The notes beneath the pieces were generated by a model. That model had not been told where the DNA came from and did not search any database. It saw only the letters and a program-made list of their open reading frames with translations. From Scalindua_A sp046757465 (lineage in GTDB: Bacteria > Planctomycetota > Brocadiia > Brocadiales > Scalinduaceae), in assembly GCA_046757465.1 (NCBI GenBank), contig JBHHYH010000005.1:14008-78007 (forward strand): 64,000 bases of DNA, read 5' to 3'. A program made the translations under genes and the position numbers. Positions 43,934 through 52,857 of the stretch are shown here, piece by piece. Position 1 is the stretch's first letter; every line of letters begins with the position of its first letter.

Positions 43934-44332
43934 AAACTTTCAACAAATATTATAATTTGTGTGGATTATATAGATAAAGTAAAACCTATTGGAATGATAT
44001 GTTAGTTAAGGAAATTATCTTATGAGAATATTATACATTTTAATTTTGTCATCAACCTTTCGGGAGAAAGTTAGTATAGAGAATTATGTAATTAAAGCAA
44101 GTATCGAAGCAAAAGTTTGTCTACACTTAGGTATCTTCTGCAAATCATTATATGATAGCCATAACTAAATTGTTATTATTTATGGTAAGGTTAATCTTTT
44201 TGAATTTATAACAGCATTTTTTTGATTGACCAGGAATATGCATTTATGTATTGTTTTGCAAAAAATAGTATTTTAAGATTTGGTATACAAATTTGGAAGA
44301 ACTTTTTATGTTTAATACAGGAGTAGTAGAAA
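43934..44332. other. Intergenic region upstream of moxR
   Basis: About 400 bp. It holds a 48-codon ORF (44022-44168, MRILYILILSSTFREKVSIE...) preceded by AAGGA, which could be a small exported peptide or chance, and a sigma-70-like promoter at 44226-44254. Confidence 0.4.
44226..44254 (+). promoter_or_regulatory. Putative sigma-70 promoter of moxR operon
   Basis: TTGACC (44226-44231), 17-bp spacer, TATTGT (44249-44254). Predicted start near 44261, about 72 nt before the GTG start of the MoxR gene. Confidence 0.45.
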
Positions 44333-45358
44333 GTGGCTGAAGAAGTTCAGACTAAAGGTTTAGAAGGCATTCAATACATAAATGAAAAGTTTGATAAGGT
44401 TAAAAAAGAAGTGGAAAAGGTAATAGTAGGCCAGGACGAAATGATTGAGGCTATTATTATTGCCCTTTTCTCTGATGGTCATGTTCTTTTAGAAGGCTAT
44501 CCTGGACTTGGCAAGACTATAACTGTCAAGACCCTGTCGAAGGCAATTGATGCGAACTTTCAAAGAGTTCAATTTACTCCTGATCTGATACCCAGTGATA
44601 TTACAGGTTTTGAATTATGCGATCCTGAAACTAGAAAAAGCATGGTTCAAAAAGGGCCTGTATTTACTAACTTACTTCTGGCAGATGAGATTAACAGGGC
44701 TCCAGCAAAGGTTCAGAGTGCTTTACTAGAGAGTATGCAGGAAAAACAAGTAACGATAGGCAGAGAAACTTTTAAGCTGGAAAAATTATTTACAGTTCTC
44801 GCTACTCAAAACCCGATAGAAATATCAGGTACATATCTCCTGCCGGAGGCAGAGGTTGACAGATTTATGTTTAAAATCAAGATTACTTATCCTTCTTATG
44901 CAGAAGAAAGAGAGATTACCGAGAGACAGGTTCTTGATGAAGAAGTTGAGCTTAATGCTATCTTAAGACCTGATGAGATAATTACATTAAGGCATTTCAT
45001 TGCAGATAAGATTCCTCTGCATAAAGAATCTATGATTCTGAAATACTCAACACGTATCGTAAGGGCAACAAGGCCAAATTCGGATGGCGATGGTTATATT
45101 GATAATGGACATATTAATGATTTGGTTATGTACGGCGCTTCGCCTCGTGCTTCTATTTATCTTGCGAAGGCAGCGCGTGTTTATGCTTTTTTAACAGGAA
45201 GTAATATAGTACTGCCAGAGCATATACATAAAATGGCCTATCCTGTTTTAAGGCATAGAATAATTTTGACTCATGAAGCAGAGTCCCAGGGGATAGATCC
45301 AGACGATTTAATAGAAACTATACTGAGTAAAGTACCTATATTAGAATGGGGCCAATAG
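44333..45358 (+). CDS. MoxR-family AAA+ ATPase
   Basis: 341 residues. Walker A GYPGLGKTITVK (about 59-70), Walker B LLLADEINRAPAKVQ, sensor 1 (VLATQNPIEISGTYLLPEAE) and arginine finger region (DRFMFKIKITYPS). MoxR proteins act as chaperones that mature VWA-domain partners; five such partner-type genes follow. Start is GTG 44333 after AGGAG. It is separated from the next gene by ~330 bp of repeat-like DNA, so the operon may have been split by an insertion. Confidence 0.93.
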   Translation: MAEEVQTKGLEGIQYINEKFDKVKKEVEKVIVGQDEMIEAIIIALFSDGHVLLEGYPGLGKTITVKTLSKAIDANFQRVQFTPDLIPSDITGFELCDPETRKSMVQKGPVFTNLLLADEINRAPAKVQSALLESMQEKQVTIGRETFKLEKLFTVLATQNPIEISGTYLLPEAEVDRFMFKIKITYPSYAEEREITERQVLDEEVELNAILRPDEIITLRHFIADKIPLHKESMILKYSTRIVRATRPNSDGDGYIDNGHINDLVMYGASPRASIYLAKAARVYAFLTGSNIVLPEHIHKMAYPVLRHRIILTHEAESQGIDPDDLIETILSKVPILEWGQ

Positions 45359-45689
45359 TTTAGGCATCGAGACCGAAGTTGCAGAAGAAACCATAAAAAT
45401 GTGTTAAATGTGAAATATGCGTGGCCGGAAAACATTAAATAGTAAGACGCGATTCTGTAATTGAAAATTTTATATTTTATAAAAAACTTTGTTTTGCTTC
45501 GCAAACACTAATGACGTCTGGACCACGATTTGATCTGAAAATAGATTCCCGATCCCTGCCCGACAAGGTCATTCAGGCGGGTGAGAGCGAGGCTACCTCC
45601 ATTTCTGGAAGAGCCCAGTCTATTTTCATAGCAAAACATTTAAATCAGCGAACGCCTGTTCGTCCGTCAGGCGAGGAGTAACTAATTTA
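45359..45689. repeat. Repeat-like insertion between moxR and DUF58 genes
   Basis: Contains TGAAAATAGA (45536-45545) inverted at 45619-45628, and between them a GC-rich stretch with CAGGCGGGTGAGAGCG and GAGGCTACCTCC, related to the palindromic element at 41490-41545. A further CGCCTG/CAGGCG hairpin (45653-45673) abuts the GAGGAG ribosome-binding site of the next gene. No ORF is supported. Confidence 0.5.
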
Positions 45690-46544
45690 TTGAGAAGCAA
45701 GATAAGGTTACATATACAAAGATTAGTGGCTAATCTTTATGAGGGTGTCTTCTCCAGTTATTTAAACTCCACAAGGGGAATTGAACTTGATGAGTTGAGA
45801 CAGTACCAGCCCGGTGATGAATTCAGATCTATTGATTGGAAAGCTACTACGAGAACGGGAGTTTTACATGTCAGATTAAAATTGGTAGATAGAAGAACCA
45901 ACATATTCTTTTTGATAGATAGAAGCGAATCAAAGAAATTTGGTTCAACAAATTTTGCTAAAGAAGATATTCAGTCATCTGTAGTTTCCATTTTAGTTCA
46001 ATCTGCGGCAGAAACCGGTAATCCAGTTAGTTTCATAACGTTTACTGACAGGATAGAGAAATTCATTCCTCCTCAATCAGGCCAAAAAGAGACTATTAGG
46101 ATTGCAGAAAACATTATACATGACAGAGCCAAGGGTGTGCTTACGGACGTCAATTGCGCTTTTGAGTTTTTAAATAATATGAAGTCTACGCCTTCACTTG
46201 TGTTTGTGCTATCCGATTTTCTTGCACCATTTAATTATGAGAATTCATTAAAGTATCTTGCAAATAAACATGATGTTGTTCCCATAATCATATCTGATAT
46301 AAGAGAAGAAGTGTTTCCTAAGGCAAGAGGTTTTGTGGCAGTAAGGGATTTAGAAACACATAATGTGAAGTATCTGGATTTGTCACAAGGCCTGATTACA
46401 GGTTTACAACATATTAATTTGTTTAACAAACTTGATCTGGATCATCTTACATTAATGACCGATCAGAGAGAAGAGCAATGGACAGGGGCCTTATCAGATT
46501 TCTTTGATAGAAGAATGAGAAAAAGAAGTAGAGTAAAAAAATGA
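45690..46544 (+). CDS. DUF58 (VWA-like) protein of the Bat/MoxR operon
   Basis: 284 residues. The DUF58 core is ELDELRQYQPGDEFRSIDWKATTRTG (first ~60 residues, shown here only in part), followed by a VWA-like fold (NIFFLIDRSESKKF, LVFVLSDFLAP). Start TTG 45690, 11 nt after GAGGAG; no upstream ATG. The family works with MoxR ATPases in envelope or stress-related complexes. The stop overlaps the next ATG by 4 nt. Confidence 0.85.
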   Translation: MRSKIRLHIQRLVANLYEGVFSSYLNSTRGIELDELRQYQPGDEFRSIDWKATTRTGVLHVRLKLVDRRTNIFFLIDRSESKKFGSTNFAKEDIQSSVVSILVQSAAETGNPVSFITFTDRIEKFIPPQSGQKETIRIAENIIHDRAKGVLTDVNCAFEFLNNMKSTPSLVFVLSDFLAPFNYENSLKYLANKHDVVPIIISDIREEVFPKARGFVAVRDLETHNVKYLDLSQGLITGLQHINLFNKLDLDHLTLMTDQREEQWTGALSDFFDRRMRKRSRVKK

Positions 46545-47962
46545 AAAGGATCTTATTTATATACTTTTTGTGTTCGCTTATATGCATTTTGAGTTATGAA
46601 ACCTGCAAGGCTCAACAATCAGGTTATGGGCAAGAGGAACAGTATAGGGAGTCTGCACAAACACGTATTCTAACGGGTGATCCAGATAGTTTAATTCCCG
46701 AAATAAGTGCACCGGTTGAATTATGGATATTTGTAGGCAACTATCGATTCATTACCGGGAAGAGGATTCATTTTACTTTGCAGATGATATGGAAGTTGGG
46801 TGTTAACGTGAATATCGAAGAATTTAAAAATGTTGATCTTTCTCCTTTTAAGATAGAAAAGGTAACTATTGGAGAAAGGCAAATATTTAATAATGATTGT
46901 GATTTTCGGGTTATAACCTATATCTTATCATTACCTGATGATGCAAAAGGAGGAGTATATACGATACCCTCATTCTCTATTTCTTATAAGGATGAAGTAA
47001 ACAAAGAAGTTGGACGGGCGAAAACATCTCCCATAGCATTAAAGAAAGTTCCAATTATGCTAGATACGAAAGTGGATAGAGATGTGGTAGATATTGGTGA
47101 TAGAATTCACTATGAACTTACGTTGTGGCATGAAAGGCATGTGAAGATACTTAAGGAAAATATGGAAAAGCTGGATTTTAGTCCATTTCAAGTAATGGAT
47201 TTCAATATTGTAGAGAAATCAGAAGGTAAATTGAAAAAGACAACTATGGAATATGAACTTTCGGTTTATGATTTCCCCGGTACCAAAGAGAGTTTTGAAA
47301 TTCCATCATTGCCAGTGCTGTATTATTTGGAGCATGAAGGTGAAACAAAACGAGAAGGTGAAGAAGATATGATTAAAACGCAAGAGATAGGCACTCCTGC
47401 TATTCCTGTATTAGTCAATAGTTTATTAAAGAGAATTGATGTGCCGCTAGAAAGCATAAAGGGTCCTCTTACTTACTCGAAAAGGGATACTTGTATGAGA
47501 GGGCATTTGCCTATTATTTTTGGAATCGTAATAATAATTGTTTTAGGTGTAAACGAAATCAGAAGGTATGCAAGCAGGTTTACGAAGGCTGTTAAGGAAA
47601 AGATAGCAGGTGCTCCACTTGCACACGCAGAAAGATTAGAAAAATTAATTGCTGTTTTTGATTCTGATGCAGAGACTAATGAATTAAAAAAGTCTGTTAT
47701 TAATATTGATTGCGCTTTAAGGGTCTTTTTGGGAGCTTTAGCGGAAATATCCAGAGAAGAAGTGCTTTCATTCACCACAACTAAAATTGTCGATACACTT
47801 AGAAGCAAGAATATGGCGGGGAAAATAGTTGAATCTGCAAACAACACTCTTGGGATTTTTGATTCTGTGATTTTTGGTGATGTTGATAAGGGAGAAATTG
47901 AGAAAGCCGTGAATGAGGTACAGCAGCTTTTGGAAGAGACCAAAAAGCGTGGATATTATTAA
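46541..47962 (+). CDS. BatD-like membrane-anchored protein
   Basis: 473 residues. Signal peptide (ILFIYFLCSLICILSYETCKA), then two extracytoplasmic beta-rich domains (about 60-300; e.g. DRDVVDIGDRIHYELTLWHE), one membrane helix (about 326-342, HLPIIFGIVIIIVLGVNE) and a helical cytoplasmic tail. This matches BatD/oxygen-tolerance proteins in layout, although the sequence is divergent. It overlaps the DUF58 gene by 4 nt and the next gene follows within 15 nt. Confidence 0.7.
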   Translation: MKRILFIYFLCSLICILSYETCKAQQSGYGQEEQYRESAQTRILTGDPDSLIPEISAPVELWIFVGNYRFITGKRIHFTLQMIWKLGVNVNIEEFKNVDLSPFKIEKVTIGERQIFNNDCDFRVITYILSLPDDAKGGVYTIPSFSISYKDEVNKEVGRAKTSPIALKKVPIMLDTKVDRDVVDIGDRIHYELTLWHERHVKILKENMEKLDFSPFQVMDFNIVEKSEGKLKKTTMEYELSVYDFPGTKESFEIPSLPVLYYLEHEGETKREGEEDMIKTQEIGTPAIPVLVNSLLKRIDVPLESIKGPLTYSKRDTCMRGHLPIIFGIVIIIVLGVNEIRRYASRFTKAVKEKIAGAPLAHAERLEKLIAVFDSDAETNELKKSVINIDCALRVFLGALAEISREEVLSFTTTKIVDTLRSKNMAGKIVESANNTLGIFDSVIFGDVDKGEIEKAVNEVQQLLEETKKRGYY

Positions 47963-47975
47963 GGGGGTTCAAATA

Positions 47976-49001
47976 TTGCAATTTGCAGATCCTATCTTTC
48001 TTTTAGCATTGATTCCATTTGTTTTTTTAATTTTCTTAAGGAAGGAAAAGAAATATTTAGGTTATTCAAGTGTAAGGCATCTAAAAGGGACTAGAAGTTT
48101 TAAAACCTTTATAATAAGGCGTTTGCCAAAAATTTTATGCTTTATAGCCATATTCTTTGCTACCCTGGCCTTTTCTAAACCTCAATCGGATTATCATGAA
48201 ACAGAGATAACTTTCCAGGGACGTGAAATAATACTTTCGATAGATACTTCATTTAGTATGACCGGCGAAGCGATGAGGACAGTTAGGGATATTATGGTGG
48301 AGTTTATAAAAAAAAGAAGTAATGACTTGATTGGTATAACTATTTACGGAACAGATGCAGCGCTTGTAGTATTACCTACATGGGAGACTCAGTTATTAGA
48401 AAAATCGCTGGAACGCATTAAGCCGCATCAGATAGGTTACCGAACAGCTATAGGTGAAGGGATTTTTACTTCCATACTTGCATTGGTTGAAAAGGATATG
48501 GGTAAGGAGTATGAGATTAAGAAATTGAGAAAAAGTATAAATAAAGAAAGAGGACTTGGCAAGTATGCCCTTAACTTTGCAAAAAAGATTGAGAAAAAAG
48601 GCTCAATGAAAAATAAGGTAATAATCTTATTTACTGATGGTATATATAACGTAGGTATAAATCCCATAAGGCCTCTGCGCCTGGCTAAAAGGTTAAGAAT
48701 TAAGGTGCATGTAGTTGCCGTACCTGCATCTGGTGAAACAGGTGTTGAACATGAACAGGCTGCTGAAAGGATAGCGTCATTGAGAAAGGGTGTTGAGTCA
48801 ACCGGCGGAAAGTACTTTGCAGCAGAGAATTATGGGGAAGTAGAGCAATTTTATGAAGAGATAAACAAACTTGAGAAGGACAAGATAGTAGCAGAGAAAG
48901 TCGTGAAGAAGAAAGACTTATTCTTTTTTCCTACTGTCATCAGTATCGGCTTTTTATTGGGGATGGTCTTAATAGAAAATATTTGGTTGAAGTTTCCTTG
49001 A
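47976..49001 (+). CDS. VWA-domain membrane protein, BatA-like
   Basis: 341 residues. N-terminal helices (FADPIFLLALIPFVFLIFL and KILCFIAIFFATLAF), then a VWA domain with MIDAS DTSFSM (about residue 88), Thr/Asp further on (FTDGIYNVG), and a C-terminal membrane helix. It matches BatA. The frame is open further upstream, but AAGGGGG lies 8 nt before TTG 47976, giving the family-typical start MQFADPIFLL. An unusual ~35-residue basic insertion (KKLRKSINKERGLGKYALNF) interrupts the VWA fold. Confidence 0.82.
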   Translation: MQFADPIFLLALIPFVFLIFLRKEKKYLGYSSVRHLKGTRSFKTFIIRRLPKILCFIAIFFATLAFSKPQSDYHETEITFQGREIILSIDTSFSMTGEAMRTVRDIMVEFIKKRSNDLIGITIYGTDAALVVLPTWETQLLEKSLERIKPHQIGYRTAIGEGIFTSILALVEKDMGKEYEIKKLRKSINKERGLGKYALNFAKKIEKKGSMKNKVIILFTDGIYNVGINPIRPLRLAKRLRIKVHVVAVPASGETGVEHEQAAERIASLRKGVESTGGKYFAAENYGEVEQFYEEINKLEKDKIVAEKVVKKKDLFFFPTVISIGFLLGMVLIENIWLKFP

Positions 49002-49015
49002 AAGGGTAGTAATAG

Positions 49016-49600
49016 ATGAGAAAGAGTAATATTATCAAATTATCACTTTTTATCCTGGCTATCCTCTTAATAGCTTATGGAAGGGGATATTGGAATCAGT
49101 GCAAATTAGTCGATAGTGTTAATAAAGATGTATCAATGGGAAGGTATAACAAGGCCCTTGAGTCTTTGGAAGAAGCAAAGACTTCGAATTTATATAAACT
49201 TTCCAGGTTTTTGGGTAGAGAAGACCCTTATCTTGTGTACAACTCGGGAGTAGTATTGATGCTTATGGGAGATAATAAAAGAGCCGGGATAGAATTCAAG
49301 AAGGCCATCAAGTCAAACAATGAAATAATCAAAGAGAGCGCAATATATAACAGGGCGAATTTAATAGCAACAAATATGGATTTCATTACTGCTGCAGATG
49401 AATATACAAAGGCGCTCAAGATAGATTCTGAGGATTTTAAAGCAAAGAAAAATCTTGAAAGAATGCGGTTAGGGCAGAAACAACTCTCAACATTGTTTAG
49501 TCCAGTAAAGCAAGAACGAGAAGAAAGAATACAGTCCTTAAAGCTCATTCCATGGGGAAATAAATATAGATACAGTGGTGAACAAAAGGTTAGATGGTAA
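49016..49600 (+). CDS. TPR protein of the Bat operon (BatC-like)
   Basis: 194 residues: N-terminal membrane helix (LSLFILAILLIAYG), then two or three TPR units (YLVYNSGVVLMLMGDNKRAG, AADEYTKALKIDSEDFKAKK). In Bat operons a TPR protein accompanies the VWA proteins and is thought to assemble them. Starts 14 nt after the BatA-like gene. A hairpin and palindromic DNA follow before the next VWA gene. Confidence 0.7.
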   Translation: MRKSNIIKLSLFILAILLIAYGRGYWNQCKLVDSVNKDVSMGRYNKALESLEEAKTSNLYKLSRFLGREDPYLVYNSGVVLMLMGDNKRAGIEFKKAIKSNNEIIKESAIYNRANLIATNMDFITAADEYTKALKIDSEDFKAKKNLERMRLGQKQLSTLFSPVKQEREERIQSLKLIPWGNKYRYSGEQKVRW

Positions 49601-49619
49601 AATCAAACGCGAGTCCACT

Positions 49620-49707
49620 GCAAAGACCTCTTCTTAAGCGAAACCTCCTTCCTACTTAACTTTATAAGAGCTTGTTTCGCTGGGATTACCAACTTTGAGG
49701 TTTTTGC
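49620..49707. repeat. Nested inverted repeats
   Basis: GCAAAGACCTC (49620-49630) pairs with GAGGTTTTTGC (49697-49707, one mismatch), and inside it AGCGAAAC (49637-49644) pairs with GTTTCGCT (49674-49681). No ORF. Similar in style to the other short palindromic elements of the window. Confidence 0.45.
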
Positions 49708-49743
49708 ATTTTATATGTTATTTATATAAATAAACTCCCTTAG

Positions 49744-49768
49744 TCCTCCTTTAATAAAGGGGGATTTT
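49744..49768 (+). terminator. Terminator-like hairpin
   Basis: TCCTCCTTT and AAAGGGGGA form a 9-bp stem with one wobble pair around an AAT loop, followed by TTTT. It could terminate the moxR-bat transcript before the second VWA gene. Confidence 0.5.
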
Positions 49769-49850
49769 GTTAACTTGCTTTTTTCTTTTACGATAATTAT
49801 TTTCAATCCAGTACTGAGAAAACGATATTTTCCTTTAAAGCAAATAAAAG

Positions 49851-50861
49851 ATGCTATTTTTTGCACATGAGCAGTATTTAACATATATATATGCTAGTGT
49901 TGTGCTTATTTTTCTTGTATATCTTTATTCATCGGGAAAAAAAAGAAAGTGGTTGAAGGATTTCGGTGGGCTTAGTATGTTGCAACGGTTTAGCAAAATA
50001 CCACCTACTGCGCGTAATATTATCAAGGGCTTTATGGTTAGTGCTTCTTTTTGCGGTCTTTGTATGGTACTTTTGGGGCCAAAATGGCAAACTACTGAAG
50101 AGTATTATGAAAAAGAAGGTATGGAAATCGTCTTTGTTCTCGATGTGTCGTTAAGTATGTTGGCGGAAGATGTTAAGCCTAACAGATTGCAAAGGGCAAA
50201 GATAGAGGTGGAAAGCTTAACTAAAGACCTTGAAAATGATTATCTTGGTCTGGTAGTATTTGCAGGGCATGCATTTTCCATGCTTCCTTATTTAACTATG
50301 GATTATGATAGTATTTTCTTGAGGATCCTGCACATGGTTAACGAGAACTATGCGCGGTTTGTGCCCTACGGTACGAATGTTGGAAATGCACTGCTTATTG
50401 CAATAAAATCGTTCAGTAATGTTAAAAGAGAAAAGGTCCTTATCTTTCTTACAGATGGTGAAGAGCAATTGGCCGTGAGAAGTCAGGTTGCAGAAGCAGT
50501 TAAAATGCTAATGGAGAGGAGGGATATTTCAATTTATTTGATTGGTATTGGAGACCCACTGAAAGCTTCGCCAATCCCCAAAAAAGATAAAGAGGGACAC
50601 ACAATTGGATATGAGGTTGATATGGAAGGCGATACTATCACGACAAAACCAAATCCTGCATTATTACAAGAAATTGCCACATTAACTTGTGGTACATATA
50701 TTCATGATGCAACAGGAGATGAGCTTAAGAACATTTTCAGAGGAGTTATAGAAAAACATAGGAAAATCATTGGTTTAAAAACCAGGAATATTGTAAAGGA
50801 TATTTCTCAACATTTTTTGGGAGGTTCATTGTTTTTCTTGGCAATCTTCCTTTTGTTATAA
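49851..50861 (+). CDS. VWA-domain membrane protein, BatB-like
   Basis: 336 residues. N-terminal helices (YIYASVVLIFLVYLYSSG; FMVSASFCGLCMVLLG), VWA domain with MIDAS DVSLSM (about residue 99), the Thr in YGTNVGNALL and the Asp in FLTDGEEQ, and a C-terminal helix. It matches BatB and would partner BatA in a membrane complex. It is separated from the rest of the operon by ~250 bp containing palindromic DNA and a terminator-like hairpin, so it may have its own promoter. Confidence 0.85.
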   Translation: MLFFAHEQYLTYIYASVVLIFLVYLYSSGKKRKWLKDFGGLSMLQRFSKIPPTARNIIKGFMVSASFCGLCMVLLGPKWQTTEEYYEKEGMEIVFVLDVSLSMLAEDVKPNRLQRAKIEVESLTKDLENDYLGLVVFAGHAFSMLPYLTMDYDSIFLRILHMVNENYARFVPYGTNVGNALLIAIKSFSNVKREKVLIFLTDGEEQLAVRSQVAEAVKMLMERRDISIYLIGIGDPLKASPIPKKDKEGHTIGYEVDMEGDTITTKPNPALLQEIATLTCGTYIHDATGDELKNIFRGVIEKHRKIIGLKTRNIVKDISQHFLGGSLFFLAIFLLL

Positions 50862-50862
50862 T

Positions 50863-51290
50863 AGTAGAGGGTAGAATGTAGAAAGTAGAGAGATGGAAAA
50901 GAAAAAAATAAAAAGCGTTTAAGATTTTGAGGTATATCAAAAAGCTGTGAAGTTGTTTGATGACTTTTTAGAAAAGGATTTACCTGTTCTTAGAAAGGAT
51001 TTTGCAGGTAGAACATTAGCGGGTAATCAACTAAGATGCTTAGACTCTATTTGTGCGAATATGGAAGAAGGATATGAACGCAAATCAGGTAAGGAAATCA
51101 AGAATTTCTTCAGAATGTCTAAAGGTTCAGCGGGAGAGGCAAGAGGGAGATATAAAAGATTGAAAAGGTTGTTTTCTCAAGAAACAATAAATAAACGTGT
51201 GTTAAAACTGAATGAGATTAGAGCTATGTTAGCATCTTTAATTGACAAATGGAAATAACTCTCTCTACTTTCTACTTGTTACTCTCTACT
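50863..51290. mobile_element. 23S-IVS-type element with ~30-bp inverted ends
   Basis: The segment between 50863-50892 and 51261-51290 is bounded by imperfect inverted repeats (25 of 30 positions match; core GTAGAAAGTAGAGAG) and contains a single four-helix-bundle ORF. It lies outside any rRNA. The ends border the ORF tightly, 0 bp before the ATG and 2 bp after the stop. Confidence 0.65.
50893..51258 (+). pseudogene. Four-helix-bundle (23S rRNA IVS-type) protein with premature stop
   Basis: ATG 50893 reads MEKKKIKSV, then TAA at 50920-50922, then DFEVYQKAVKLFDDFLEKDL and onward without further stops. The family normally begins with a continuous IKSFKDFEVYQKA-like stretch, so one AAA-to-TAA change explains the stop. 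Translation could restart at GTG 50947, losing part of helix 1. S23/IVS proteins form pentamers of four-helix bundles; function is unclear. Confidence 0.75.
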
Positions 51291-51335
51291 TTCAATAAAG
51301 TTCTTTGAGGTTGAATTATTTAAGGAGTTAATAAA

Positions 51336-52799
51336 ATGATTACTAAAGAGCAATTAAAAATAAAACCAGGTAAGTTGTTTATTGGCGGGAAATGGGTTGA
51401 TTCTGTTTCCGGTAAGACATTTAGCACCATAAATCCTGCTACAGAAGAGGTTATTACGACTGTTGCAGAAGGAGATAAGGAGGATATTAACCTTGCTGTT
51501 GCGGCCGCACACAAGGCATTTGAGGATGGACCATGGAGAAAGACCGATGCGCGAGACAGAGGTAAAATTCTATTGAAAATAATGGAGTTAGTAGAAAAGA
51601 ACAAAGAAGAATTAGCCCGGCTGGAAACTCTGGATAATGGCAAGCCCATAAGTGAAACAACAACTGCCGATCTCCCACTCATCATAGATTGTTTGCTGTA
51701 TTATGCAGGATGGGCGGACAAGATCCATGGAGAGACAATTCCGGTAAGAGGTGAATTTCTTAACTATACCATCAGGGAACCTGTTGGAGTAGTTGGCCAG
51801 ATAATACCGTGGAATTTCCCTTTACTAATGGCCGTGTGGAAGATAGCGCCTGCTATAGCTTGTGGCAACACAATGGTCTTAAAACCTGCTGAACAGACTC
51901 CCTTGACTGCCTTAAGGTTTGGTGAGATCTGCCAGGAGGCCGGCTTGCCGGATGGTGTTTTGAACATCGTTCCTGGTTATGGCCCTACGGCTGGAGCAGC
52001 ACTTGCTGAACACATGGATGTTGATAAGATTGCCTTTACGGGTGAATATATTACGGGTCGCCTCATAATGCAGGCAGCCTCAAGGAATTTAAAACGAGTA
52101 TCGTTAGAGTTAGGAGGAAAATCTCCGAACATAGTGTTTGCAGATTCTGATATAGACAGTGCCGTGAATGGTGCTATGACAGGCATATTCTTCAATCAGG
52201 GGGAGGTATGCTGTGCTGGTTCTCGATTATTCCTTGAAAAAAGTATTCATGATGAATTCATAGATAAATTATCAAACAAGGCTTCTAGTCTGCGTGTCGG
52301 AAACCCGGAAGATAGTAGTACTCAAATGGGGGCTCAGGTTTCTAAAGAGCAGTTTGATAAAATATTGGGCTATATTGATAGTGGGAAACAAGAAGGCGCT
52401 AAATTGGTGACAGGCGGTAAAAGACTCGGGGACAAAGGATATTTTATTAGACCAACCATATTTGATGAAGTAAATAACAATATGAAAATAGCAAGAGAAG
52501 AAATCTTTGGCCCTGTAGTATCTACAATTACGTTTGATGACGTGGATGAAATGGCAAGACAAAGTAACTTATCAATCTACGGTTTAGCAGCAGCAGTATG
52601 GACTAAGGACATAAAGAAGGCTCACAAGCTTGCGAGAGACCTAAAGGCTGGCACGATATGGATAAATACTTATAATACTTTTGACGCCGGCTCACCCTTT
52701 GGCGGATTTAAACAAAGTGGTTTTGGTAGGGAATTAGGTATTCATTCCTTAGAACTGTATACGCAGATAAAGAGTGTTTGGATAAACCTTGGTGCTTAA
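51336..52799 (+). CDS. NAD(P)-dependent aldehyde dehydrogenase
   Basis: 487 residues. Cofactor and active-site motifs: PWNFPLLMAVWKIAPAIACG, catalytic general-base Glu in SLELGGKSPNIVFA (about 258), nucleophile Cys in FFNQGEVCCAGSR (about 289-290), and FGPVVSTITF. It oxidises an aldehyde to the acid, of the ALDH1/betaine-aldehyde type; substrate not readable. The N-terminal residues before FIGGKWVD are short. Single gene with AAGGAG before the ATG. A betaine role would fit the osmoprotectant genes but is only a guess. Confidence 0.93.
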   Translation: MITKEQLKIKPGKLFIGGKWVDSVSGKTFSTINPATEEVITTVAEGDKEDINLAVAAAHKAFEDGPWRKTDARDRGKILLKIMELVEKNKEELARLETLDNGKPISETTTADLPLIIDCLLYYAGWADKIHGETIPVRGEFLNYTIREPVGVVGQIIPWNFPLLMAVWKIAPAIACGNTMVLKPAEQTPLTALRFGEICQEAGLPDGVLNIVPGYGPTAGAALAEHMDVDKIAFTGEYITGRLIMQAASRNLKRVSLELGGKSPNIVFADSDIDSAVNGAMTGIFFNQGEVCCAGSRLFLEKSIHDEFIDKLSNKASSLRVGNPEDSSTQMGAQVSKEQFDKILGYIDSGKQEGAKLVTGGKRLGDKGYFIRPTIFDEVNNNMKIAREEIFGPVVSTITFDDVDEMARQSNLSIYGLAAAVWTKDIKKAHKLARDLKAGTIWINTYNTFDAGSPFGGFKQSGFGRELGIHSLELYTQIKSVWINLGA

Positions 52800-52857
52800 A
52801 AGTTTCAGAGTATAATCCTATCCTCGATTTCTACAGTGAGATGAACTTTTGTAGAAG

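Noticed and set aside
47473..47943. 156-codon Ser-rich open frame on the minus strand inside the BatD-like gene
   Set aside because: Antisense shadow of an AT-rich coding strand; low-complexity Ser/Ile/Phe composition and no initiation signal.
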